Source: Tautonia rosea (GTDB lineage: Bacteria > Planctomycetota > Planctomycetia > Isosphaerales > Isosphaeraceae). From it: DNA of 64,000 nt. Location: positions 59,911-123,910 of the forward strand of contig NZ_JABBYO010000019.1 of NCBI RefSeq assembly GCF_012958305.1. Direction: 5' to 3'. Below are positions 27,319 through 35,006 of this stretch, one piece after another. Under the pieces are notes generated by a model that ran no database searches, had not been told where the DNA came from, and worked only from the letters and a program-made list of their open reading frames with translations. The position numbers and the translations under genes are program-made. Each line of letters begins with the position of its first letter. Within the stretch, counting starts at the first letter, position 1.

Positions 27319-28089
27319 ATGGTCGAGTCGGATGACCTCCCGTTGGACCTGATTGCCGTCGGGGCTCATCCCGACGATCTTGAAATTGCCTGTGGAGGGA
27401 CCCTAGCGCGACTCTCCGATCTGGGCTATCGTGTCGGGATGGTTGATCTGACGGATGGGGAACCGACACCCGGTTCTGCCGGCCCTGACATTCGGGCTCG
27501 TGAGGCGCAGCGAGCGGCGAAAATTCTGGGCGTCTCGGTTCGGGTCAGCTTGAACCTTCCCAACCGTCGGCTCTTTGATGGATTTGAGCATCGGATCGCC
27601 CTGGCAAAAGTGTTTCGACGATACCGGCCTCGGGTGGTACTCGGGTTCGGAGGCAAGACAGTTCTCGCCTCACCCGACCACTATCAGGCCATGCTCATGA
27701 CCGATGCGGCAGTTTTCTATAGTCGCTTGTCGAAATGGGACGAATATTTCGAAGGTCTGCCGCCGCATACAATCGCCAATCAACTCAGTTTTCCCATTGC
27801 CTTGCATCGCCTGGATGCCCCGGATTCTTCCGGGTACATTGTGGCGGATATCGGCGACACCCTCGACCGGAAGCTTGACGCAATCAAGGCGTACGAAACT
27901 CAGTTTCCCCCCTCGAAAGCGCGGCTCTTTCAAACCGTCGAAATGATGAATCGCTATTTTGGTTTGACGGCGGGGTTCGAGGCCGGTGAATTGTTCATGC
28001 ACTATCGATCATTCGGCGTGGAGGATCTGATGCGATGGGCGGCCCCTGCTCCGGCTGAGCATGGAACGAGTCATCGCTCAGGATCATGA
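27319..28089 (+). CDS. bshB1: PIG-L family deacetylase, BshB1-like
   Basis: A 256-residue zinc-dependent N-acetyl hydrolase. The metal site motif AVGAHPDDLEIACGGTLA (HPDD) is at the N-terminus. DLTDGEPTPGS is a family loop, and SPDHYQAMLMTDAAVFYSRL supplies the downstream histidine, an arrangement that favours BshB1 over other PIG-L members. BshB1 removes acetyl from GlcNAc-malate in bacillithiol synthesis. No bshA or bshC is in view, so the bacillithiol role rests on subfamily resemblance; other GlcNAc deacetylase functions are possible. The PP2C gene follows after about 80 bases. Confidence 0.8.
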   Translation: MVESDDLPLDLIAVGAHPDDLEIACGGTLARLSDLGYRVGMVDLTDGEPTPGSAGPDIRAREAQRAAKILGVSVRVSLNLPNRRLFDGFEHRIALAKVFRRYRPRVVLGFGGKTVLASPDHYQAMLMTDAAVFYSRLSKWDEYFEGLPPHTIANQLSFPIALHRLDAPDSSGYIVADIGDTLDRKLDAIKAYETQFPPSKARLFQTVEMMNRYFGLTAGFEAGELFMHYRSFGVEDLMRWAAPAPAEHGTSHRSGS

Positions 28090-28168
28090 TCGATCGAAGG
28101 CTGGACTGATCGTTGCTGCGTGTTTCTCTCTCGCCTTTCCCTCGCCGCGAGTTCGCAAAGGGAATCCG

Positions 28169-29203
28169 GTGTCCTTGAAGAACTGGCTGAAGCGACTCTG
28201 GCAACCCAACTCCACCCGTGGGCTCTCCTCAACCTCGGGAACTCGCGTGGGAAGTTCCCGAGGCCTCGACCCCTCTGGAACACCACGTCGGCTTCGTCTG
28301 CGGATTGGTGTCGTCACCACGACCGGGAATGTTCGCGAACACAACGAAGACAACTTCTATGTTCCCGGGTATGGCACCCTTGCCTCGTGGCCGAAGGGCC
28401 TGGATTCAAGTGTCGAAATCGTCCTTCAGCCCGCGGACTCGGAGAGTTCCATTACTCTCGACAATGGGAATGCCCGAACAGGCCAGCACGGCATGACTCG
28501 CTCGGACCTTGCAGGCCCGTTCATCGTGGCAGACGGCATGGGAGGGCAACTTGCAGGCGAGCAGGCCAGTCGGATCGCGGTGGAGTTGATCCCCAAGGAA
28601 CTCTTCTCGAGATGTGATGGTCAGAGTGATCAGGAAGCAATTCGCCAGGCAATCGCCGCGGCAAACCGCGAGATCATTGCTCAGGCTCATGTGGTTCCTG
28701 AATGTTCGAACATGGGAACAACGGTCGTTCTTGCTGTCTTCCGGCCTGGACGAGCCCTGGTAACTGGGATTGGTGACTCGCGAGCCTATCGGCTTCGGGG
28801 GAAAGCGCTTGATCGGTTGACCCGGGATCACGACCTCGCCTCAGCCCTCATCTCGGCGGGAACCATCCGTCCGGAGGAAGCTCGAAACCACCAGTTTCGT
28901 CACGTGCTCTACCTTTATCTTGGAAGTCCCGAGGCTCGAGACGGTCCGGAAGATATCCGGGTTGATGACCTTCTTCCCGGGGATCGTTTTCTTCTGGCCT
29001 CCGATGGATTAACGGGCGTCGTGACCGACGAAACGCTGGCCGACATGCTCGGACGGCAGGATGACCCGCACGCGATTGCTCAGCAGATGGTCCGAACAGC
29101 CTTGCACAACGAGTCTCGTGATAATGTTACTTGCATGGTCATCACCGTCGAGGCCTTGATCGACGAGACCCAGCAGCAGCCGACCGCCGAGCACGCTGGC
29201 TGA
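28169..29203 (+). CDS. PP2C-type serine/threonine protein phosphatase
   Basis: A 344-residue PPM-family metallophosphatase. Diagnostic motifs are TGNVREHNEDNFYV (metal-binding acidic residues), FIVADGMGGQLAGEQAS, VTGIGDSRAYRLRG and NESRDNVTCMVI. There is no transmembrane segment, so it is cytoplasmic. About 45 residues between the first two motifs are an insertion typical of planctomycetal forms. GTG 28169 with an upstream AAAGGGAA is preferred; an earlier in-frame ATG lies inside bshB1. It is followed within about 110 bases by a Ser/Thr kinase gene, an obvious candidate partner. Confidence 0.9.
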   Translation: MSLKNWLKRLWQPNSTRGLSSTSGTRVGSSRGLDPSGTPRRLRLRIGVVTTTGNVREHNEDNFYVPGYGTLASWPKGLDSSVEIVLQPADSESSITLDNGNARTGQHGMTRSDLAGPFIVADGMGGQLAGEQASRIAVELIPKELFSRCDGQSDQEAIRQAIAAANREIIAQAHVVPECSNMGTTVVLAVFRPGRALVTGIGDSRAYRLRGKALDRLTRDHDLASALISAGTIRPEEARNHQFRHVLYLYLGSPEARDGPEDIRVDDLLPGDRFLLASDGLTGVVTDETLADMLGRQDDPHAIAQQMVRTALHNESRDNVTCMVITVEALIDETQQQPTAEHAG

Positions 29204-29310
29204 CCGGACACGTTCGACGCGATTGTGTTGCCCGACCCTCAAGGCTTGCCAGGCGGAAGGGTCGATGTCTCTTTCTTCGACCCGGGTCTTCCCCAAAGGT
29301 CCCCTGGCCC

Positions 29311-30702
29311 ATGCTCCGGCTCGACACCTTCGTTCACTGCCTGATCAAGAGCCGCCTGCTCCCGTCTGAGGAGATTGAGCGCCTTCGAAGAGGACTCGCT
29401 CCAGGAACCGAGGATGATGCCGTTGCGTTCGCCCGGATGCTCGTCGATCGCGGATTGCTGACCCGATATCAGGCCAACAAACTGCTCAATGGTCGGACCT
29501 GGGGCTTCTTCCTGGGTGATTACCGAATTATGAAGCGGCTCGGCGAAGGCGGGATGGGTAAGGTTTACCTCGCTCGCCGGGAACGTGATCATCTCCGGGT
29601 CGCCATCAAGGTCCTTCCCCCGAAAAAGGCTCTTGAAGACGAACAGGCCCTGCGACGGTTCTACCGCGAGATGGAGTTGTCGAGGCGAGTTCGTCATCCA
29701 AACCTCACCCGCACCCTCGAAGTCGGGTCGGTAGGCGACGCGCACTACATGGTCATGGAGTACGTGCCGGGAGACAGTCTTTACAACCTTGTCCGAGGCA
29801 TTCATGGTGGTTCCGGTCCGCTTCGATTCGACGAGGCGGCTCGATATTTCGTTCGCGTTCTCTCCGGGTTGCATGCAGCGCATGAGGCGGGGCTCGTTCA
29901 TCGCGACATCAAGCCCTCAAACCTGATGGTCACGCCCGAAGGAGACGCCAAGATCCTTGACCTTGGGCTGGCCAAGTCGATGGGCGAAGAAGGGGCCTTG
30001 ACCCACCCGAACGCGGTGGTCGGGACGCTCGATTACGCCAGCCCCGAACAGCTTGCCGACGCCTCTGGAGCCGATAGCCGGAGTGATCTTTACAGTACCG
30101 GCTGCACGATCTATTTCGCCCTTGCCGGCCGGCCACCGTTTGAGGGTGGAGATATTGTGAGCAAAATCTTCCGCCACCGGATGGAAGATCCTGATCCCCT
30201 TGAAAAACTCTGCCCGGACATCCCTCCCGCCTTTGCCGCCCTGGTCGCCAAGGCCATGGCCAAGCAGCCCGAGGACCGACATCAGTCGGCTCTCGAACTC
30301 CGCGCCGATCTGTCGCGTTGGACCGATCCCCGGTCGCTCCAGCAATTGACCTCCGGTTCCAAACGGACCTTTCGCCCTCCTCCTCCCGAGCTGGACGACA
30401 ACGACTTTCGCCTCGACGGCGATCCCAGTCAATTCTCTGCACTTGGCGCGATCCGAGACCTGGGTGAAGCCGAGATCTCGGCCCCGCTGAGCAAACCTCC
30501 CGTCGTTCCTCGAACGGCCGTGATTCTCCGCGATGACGAACTGACCGACGAGGATTCTGACGACTCCGGCTCCTACCCGAATATCCCGGCCATTCCCCTT
30601 CCGACCCAGTCCGATGACGATCGTGTGGTCCGGATCACGTTCACCATTCTTGCGATCGTCGTGGTCCTGATCTTGCTCGCGGTCATGATTTCCAACTTCT
30701 GA
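29311..30702 (+). CDS. Membrane-anchored serine/threonine protein kinase
   Basis: A 463-residue Hanks-type kinase. The N-terminal about 65 residues form a helical region common in planctomycetal kinases (FVHCLIKSRLLPSEEIERL). The kinase domain spans about 70-330: GEGGMGKVYLAR (P-loop), VAIKVLPP (ATP lysine), HRDIKPSNLMV (catalytic loop), DLGLAK (magnesium loop, DLG rather than DFG) and GTLDYASPEQ. An acidic linker leads to one C-terminal transmembrane helix (FTILAIVVVLILLAVMI), so the catalytic domain faces the cytoplasm. ATG 29311 is preferred. The adjacent PP2C phosphatase suggests a reversible phosphorylation pair. Confidence 0.92.
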   Translation: MLRLDTFVHCLIKSRLLPSEEIERLRRGLAPGTEDDAVAFARMLVDRGLLTRYQANKLLNGRTWGFFLGDYRIMKRLGEGGMGKVYLARRERDHLRVAIKVLPPKKALEDEQALRRFYREMELSRRVRHPNLTRTLEVGSVGDAHYMVMEYVPGDSLYNLVRGIHGGSGPLRFDEAARYFVRVLSGLHAAHEAGLVHRDIKPSNLMVTPEGDAKILDLGLAKSMGEEGALTHPNAVVGTLDYASPEQLADASGADSRSDLYSTGCTIYFALAGRPPFEGGDIVSKIFRHRMEDPDPLEKLCPDIPPAFAALVAKAMAKQPEDRHQSALELRADLSRWTDPRSLQQLTSGSKRTFRPPPPELDDNDFRLDGDPSQFSALGAIRDLGEAEISAPLSKPPVVPRTAVILRDDELTDEDSDDSGSYPNIPAIPLPTQSDDDRVVRITFTILAIVVVLILLAVMISNF

Positions 30703-30864
30703 TGCATCCGCGGCTGAGGTTCTCGATCTGACCAGAGGCGATCGCAGACTCGCTTCGCAGTTCCGATCCGAGTAAGCTGCCGAGTGATGGCCCTTCGCGT
30801 GCCGACCAACTCCGGCGGCGATAGGGGCGACTTCTCGCTGATTCACATCTCGGAGTCCGTCCCC

Positions 30865-32019
30865 ATGTATCACCGATCCGCTCTGCTTCTCACTCTCCTC
30901 GCGGTCAATATCGGCGTCAGTGAGGCCCACGGGCAGGAGAACGAACCTGTGCAGATTTATGTGGGAACCTACACGGAATCAGACGATCAGGGGATTAACC
31001 TTCTGGAAATGGACCCCGATTCCGGCCAGATCACCTTGAAGGGTGTCGTTGCGACAACCGAAAATCCCTCCTTCCTCGCACTGCATCCGAGCAAACCGCT
31101 TCTCTATGCCGTCAATGAAGTCGGCCAGTACGAGGGAGAATCGAGTGGAGCCATCAGCGCCTTCCGCATCGACCCCGAAGCCGGCAAGCTCACCCTGATC
31201 AATCAGCAATCCTCCAAGGGTGGCGCCCCTTGCCACATCATTGTCGATTCTGAAGGGAAGAACGTTCTGATCGCCAACTACAGCGGTGGGAATGTGGCGG
31301 TATTACCGATTGAGGCAGACGGTTCCCTCGGCGAGGCGAATGCCGTTGCTCATGAAGGTTCCGGTCCCAACCCGAGACGCCAGGAAGGTCCGCACGCCCA
31401 CTCCATCAACCTCGACGCGACCGAACGCTTCGCCGTGGCCGCCGATCTGGGAATCGACAAGTACCTGGTCTACCGCTTCGATCCCGAATCCCACTCTCTG
31501 ACCCCCAACGATCCCCCCGCCTCCTCGGTCCAGCCCGGCGCGGGGCCCAGACACTTCGACTTTCATCCCAGCAACCGGATTGCCTTCGGCATCAACGAAC
31601 TGGATTCGACCGTTACCGCCTTCCGCTTCGATTCCGAGGCTGGAACGCTGACGGAAACGCAAACCGTCACAACCCTTCCCCCAGACTCCGACATCTCGAA
31701 TTCCACTGCCGACATCCACGTCCACCCTTCCGGCAAGTTCCTGTACGGATCGAACCGCGGTCACAATAGCATTGCCATGTTCCGAATCGACGAGAAGGCT
31801 GCCACACTGACACCGATCGGGCATCAATCGACTGGCGGCTCCACCCCGCGCAACTTCGTCATCGACCCAAGCGGACGGTTTCTGCTTGCGGCGAACCAGG
31901 CAACGGGCTCAATCGTCGTTTTCCGGATCAATCAGGACGACGGCACCCTGGAACAAACCGAGTTCCAGGTCGAGGTGCCCTCTCCGGTCTGCCTCATGTT
32001 CGTGCCCAGAGGTTCCTGA
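30865..32019 (+). CDS. Secreted lactonase family protein (6-phosphogluconolactonase-like beta-propeller)
   Basis: A 384-residue seven-bladed beta-propeller of the YbhE/Pgl lactonase family. Repeats of the type TENPSFLALHPSKPLLYAVNE, PCHIIVDSEGKNVLIANYSGG, GPRHFDFHPSNRIAFGINE and TPRNFVIDPSGRFLLAANQ mark successive blades. A signal peptide (LLLTLLAVNIGVSEAHGQ) follows the preferred ATG 30865, which has GGAG nine bases upstream. Export makes cytosolic pentose-phosphate function doubtful; an extracytoplasmic sugar lactonase or binding role is as likely. It ends at a very strong hairpin. Confidence 0.85.
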   Translation: MYHRSALLLTLLAVNIGVSEAHGQENEPVQIYVGTYTESDDQGINLLEMDPDSGQITLKGVVATTENPSFLALHPSKPLLYAVNEVGQYEGESSGAISAFRIDPEAGKLTLINQQSSKGGAPCHIIVDSEGKNVLIANYSGGNVAVLPIEADGSLGEANAVAHEGSGPNPRRQEGPHAHSINLDATERFAVAADLGIDKYLVYRFDPESHSLTPNDPPASSVQPGAGPRHFDFHPSNRIAFGINELDSTVTAFRFDSEAGTLTETQTVTTLPPDSDISNSTADIHVHPSGKFLYGSNRGHNSIAMFRIDEKAATLTPIGHQSTGGSTPRNFVIDPSGRFLLAANQATGSIVVFRINQDDGTLEQTEFQVEVPSPVCLMFVPRGS

Positions 32020-32058
32020 GAGTCGGAGTCCCTGAACCACGCCGCTGATCGCCCCTCG

Positions 32059-32095
32059 CCAACCGTTTCCCTGATTCAATCAGGGAAACGGTTGG
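32059..32095. terminator. Bidirectional terminator, 17-bp perfect stem
   Basis: The arms 32059-32075 and 32079-32095 are perfectly complementary over 17 bases (CCAACCGTTTCCCTGAT on the plus strand) around a three-base loop. It is centred between the convergent lactonase and bioA genes. Such a stem should stop polymerase from either direction. Confidence 0.8.
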
Positions 32096-32122
32096 AGCAG
32101 GTTCATTGCGACTCCCCATCCC

Positions 32123-33502
32123 TCAAGAACTCGTGCCTTCCGTCACGTCTCGAACACAGTGAAGCATAATGTCCATCATCCGATTGAGCTGATCATGATG
32201 GATGCTCAACGGGGGCATCACGACCAGGACATCGCCGAGCGGCCGAATCAGCAGTCCGAAATCTCTTGCTCGGCGACAGACTCGAGGCCCGACCTGCTGA
32301 TGCCACGGATACTCGGCCTTTGATTCAGGATCAAGCACCAACTCGATGCCTGCCATCAGGCCTCGCTGGCGAATGTCTCCGACATGCCGAAGCGCATTGA
32401 ATTCCCGCAATCGCTCCCGCAGCAATTCGACCTTTGGGCCGAGTTGCTCCAAGGTCCGCTCCTCGTCAAAGACCCTGAGCGTCGCCAACGCCGCAGCCGC
32501 ACCCAGGGGATTGCCGCCGTAAGTATGACCGTGCTGGAACGTCTTCCCCTCGGCTGCAGTAGCATCGAAGGCAGCAAAGACTTCCTCGGTTGTCAAGGTC
32601 GCGGCCAAAGGTAGGGTGCCACCGGTAATCCCCTTGGCCAGGCACAGAAAGTCCGGCGTCACGTTTTCCTGATCGCAGGCGAACATCGTCCCGGTGCGGC
32701 CAAACCCCACCGCGACCTCATCGGCAATCAGCAGCGTACGGTGTCGTTGGGTGATCTCGCGGAGCCCACGAAGATAGCCCTCTGGATGGACGACGATTCC
32801 GGCCGCTCCCTGCACGATCGGTTCGATGACCACCGCGGCGACTTTCCCTGGATACGCTCCGAGCAGGCGGTCGACCTCATCCAGGCAGGCGATCCCGCAT
32901 TCCGAACGCTCCAGTCCCAACGGACATCGGTAGCAAAACGGAATCGGAGCCCTCAGCACGGGAAAAAGTAAGGGGCGGAACATGGTGTGGAAGCGATCGA
33001 CACCGCCCAGGCTCACATCTCCGAGCGTATCCCCGTGATAGGCCCCCCCCAGCGCAACGAACATCGAACGATCCGGTTCGGGGGCGGTCGTCTGCCTCCA
33101 GTACTGAAAGGCCATCTTCAACGCGACCTCCACGGCGGTCGCTCCGTTATCGGAGTAAAAGACGCGGGTCAGACCTTGGGGAGCCCGTTCGACAAGGCGC
33201 CTCGCCAGTTCGATCGCCGTTGGGTGAGTCAGGCCCAGAAGGGTCGAGTGGGCGATAGCGTCGAGCTGCTCCCGGATCGCGTCGTCAATGGTCGGGTGCC
33301 GGTGGCCGTGGACGTTGCACCAAAGCGAGCTGACTCCGTCGAGGTAGCGGTTGCCATCGGAATCAATCAGCTCAACCCCGTCTCCGCGCTCGATGATCAA
33401 GGGCGACCCTGATGCCCAGTCGGCCTGAGCGGTAAACGGGTGCCAAAGATGCTCGATGTCCCATCGGCGAAGGGTGTCAGAGTCCGGGCGGGAGGTGGGC
33501 AT
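32123..33502 (-). CDS. bioA: Adenosylmethionine-8-amino-7-oxononanoate transaminase
   Basis: A 459-residue PLP enzyme making 7,8-diaminopelargonate in biotin synthesis with S-adenosylmethionine as amino donor. BioA features include HLWHPFTAQADW near the N-terminus, YLDGVSSLWCNVHGH, FYSDNGATAVEVALKMAFQYW, ALGGAYHGDTLG, LIADEVAVGFGRTG and LAKGITGG with the PLP lysine at about residue 290. Length fits. It starts 27 bases after the SAM hydrolase gene. No other biotin genes are nearby. Confidence 0.93.
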   Translation of the reverse strand: MPTSRPDSDTLRRWDIEHLWHPFTAQADWASGSPLIIERGDGVELIDSDGNRYLDGVSSLWCNVHGHRHPTIDDAIREQLDAIAHSTLLGLTHPTAIELARRLVERAPQGLTRVFYSDNGATAVEVALKMAFQYWRQTTAPEPDRSMFVALGGAYHGDTLGDVSLGGVDRFHTMFRPLLFPVLRAPIPFCYRCPLGLERSECGIACLDEVDRLLGAYPGKVAAVVIEPIVQGAAGIVVHPEGYLRGLREITQRHRTLLIADEVAVGFGRTGTMFACDQENVTPDFLCLAKGITGGTLPLAATLTTEEVFAAFDATAAEGKTFQHGHTYGGNPLGAAAALATLRVFDEERTLEQLGPKVELLRERLREFNALRHVGDIRQRGLMAGIELVLDPESKAEYPWHQQVGPRVCRRARDFGLLIRPLGDVLVVMPPLSIHHDQLNRMMDIMLHCVRDVTEGTSS

Positions 33503-33529
33503 GGTGTCGAGCGGGCTGTCTCCCGCGGA

Positions 33530-34321
33530 TTATCCTTTCTTGCGGAACCAGACGGTGGCCCCTGCGCCACAGTCGAGAAAACGACTGGCATCTCCATTGA
33601 CCAGAGACACTTCAAGCCATCCGGAACTACCAACCAGGCTCACCAAGGTTCCGGGGGGTTGCAGCCCATAGGTCCGGGTCAGCCCGGGGATCCGATGCCC
33701 GGCGATCTCGATGTCCCAGTCTTCCGGAGACGTCTCACCCAGCATCTCGACCGGAACGTTCGTGATCAGGTTCCCAAATGAGTCGCTGAAGATCACTTCT
33801 CCCACGACCTCGGCACCGTCTCGACGAGGTTCGACGGCCGGAAGTCGTGTGATGCCGTGCCTCGGGGGACCCAGTTCCTGAGGAGGACGACCAAGCAGCA
33901 GATGAGCTGCCGCCGGGGCAAGCAGGTCACGTCCATGAAAGGTGTTGGAAACCGGTTCGCGGGCAATTGCCCGGTTTTCCAGCTCGAAGACATCTTGCAC
34001 GGAGTAGCTGCGGGCGACGTACGTCAGAAACCCATTATCGGGGAGGACGAACCACTGTTCGGCCATCCGGGCGGCGATGAGCCGACGCTGGGTACCCACC
34101 CCTGGATCGACTACCCCGAGATGCACCGTTCCCGATGGGAATGTGTCCACCACGCAGGCCAGCACAAAGGCGGCTTCCAGCACATTCTGCGGTCCGATCC
34201 GGTGGCTAATATCCACGAGTTGCACATTGGGCACCTGGGAGAGCACAACCCCCTTCATCGCTGCCACATAGGGACCATCGCCGCCAAAGTCGGTGGTGAG
34301 TGTCAAGATGGGCGGTCGCAT
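33530..34321 (-). CDS. S-adenosyl-L-methionine hydrolase (adenosine-forming), DUF62 family
   Basis: A 263-residue member of the SAM hydroxide adenosyltransferase / fluorinase-chlorinase superfamily. LTLTTDFGGDGPYVAAMKGV, DISHRIGPQNVLEAAFVL, LGVVDPGVGTQRR, VLPDNGFLTYV and FHGRDLLAPAAAHL are the family blocks; the C-terminal barrel contains FSDSFGNLITNV. Known members split SAM into adenosine and methionine. The halogenase-specific loop is not evident. It lies between queF and bioA with gaps of 35 and 27 bases, probably in one transcript. Confidence 0.88.
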   Translation of the reverse strand: MRPPILTLTTDFGGDGPYVAAMKGVVLSQVPNVQLVDISHRIGPQNVLEAAFVLACVVDTFPSGTVHLGVVDPGVGTQRRLIAARMAEQWFVLPDNGFLTYVARSYSVQDVFELENRAIAREPVSNTFHGRDLLAPAAAHLLLGRPPQELGPPRHGITRLPAVEPRRDGAEVVGEVIFSDSFGNLITNVPVEMLGETSPEDWDIEIAGHRIPGLTRTYGLQPPGTLVSLVGSSGWLEVSLVNGDASRFLDCGAGATVWFRKKG

Positions 34322-34356
34322 AAACGGTCCCTCTCGGGTTTCAGGGCCGAAGCGTC

Positions 34357-34713
34357 TCAGCCAGTCGAGGAGGGCGAAGCCGCCTGATGTTGCACCGTAA
34401 TCCGTGACGAAATTCCCCCCCGAGGAGTGAATTGCCCGATCACCGTCATTCGTCGAGGCTTACAGGCCGCCACCAGATCGTCGAGGATCACGTTGATCGA
34501 ATTCTCGTAGAAAATGCCTCGATCCCGATACGATTGAAGGTACATCTTTAACGATTTCAACTCGATGCACCGGGCTTCGGGAATGTAATGAATCGTAATG
34601 GTTCCGAAGTCTGGCTGTCCGGTCTTGGGACAGACGGCAGTGAACTCCGGGCAAACGATCTCGATCTCGTAATCCCGATCGGGAAACTGGTTCTCGAAGG
34701 TCTCCAGCGACAT
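34357..34713 (-). CDS. queF: NADPH-dependent 7-cyano-7-deazaguanine reductase (preQ0 reductase)
   Basis: A 118-residue unimodular QueF of the tunnelling fold. It reduces preQ0 to preQ1 in queuosine synthesis. [16 protein letters not shown] contains the active-site cysteine (Cys28), and [20 protein letters not shown] is the NADPH-binding signature. [14 protein letters not shown] completes the family C-terminus. ATG 34713 is supported by GGGAG six bases upstream. The frame is open for 85 codons further 5', with no resemblance to QueF. Confidence 0.95.
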   Translation of the reverse strand: MSLETFENQFPDRDYEIEIVCPEFTAVCPKTGQPDFGTITIHYIPEARCIELKSLKMYLQSYRDRGIFYENSINVILDDLVAACKPRRMTVIGQFTPRGGISSRITVQHQAASPSSTG

Positions 34714-35006
34714 GCTCGGCTCCCAGCAGGACCCCTCGTCAAGGGACGGTCGACGGGCCCTCAATGATCTATCTCGACCACGATCGATATCGCTTCGATT
34801 GTACCCAATCTCCCCTGGTCTCGTCCCCCCTTCCCTCCCCGACACCTTGCGACCGATTCGCAAAGATGGATAACGTAGGGAACACGCCACGATCCAGTCG
34901 TGAATGACCTCGTCTCCCTCTCCTGAGGTATTGCCGCGTTGGATCCGCCTTGTGAGACTCCTCCCCAAAGACGTTTGTCCTTCCCAAGGATTTCGAGACG
35001 TACATC

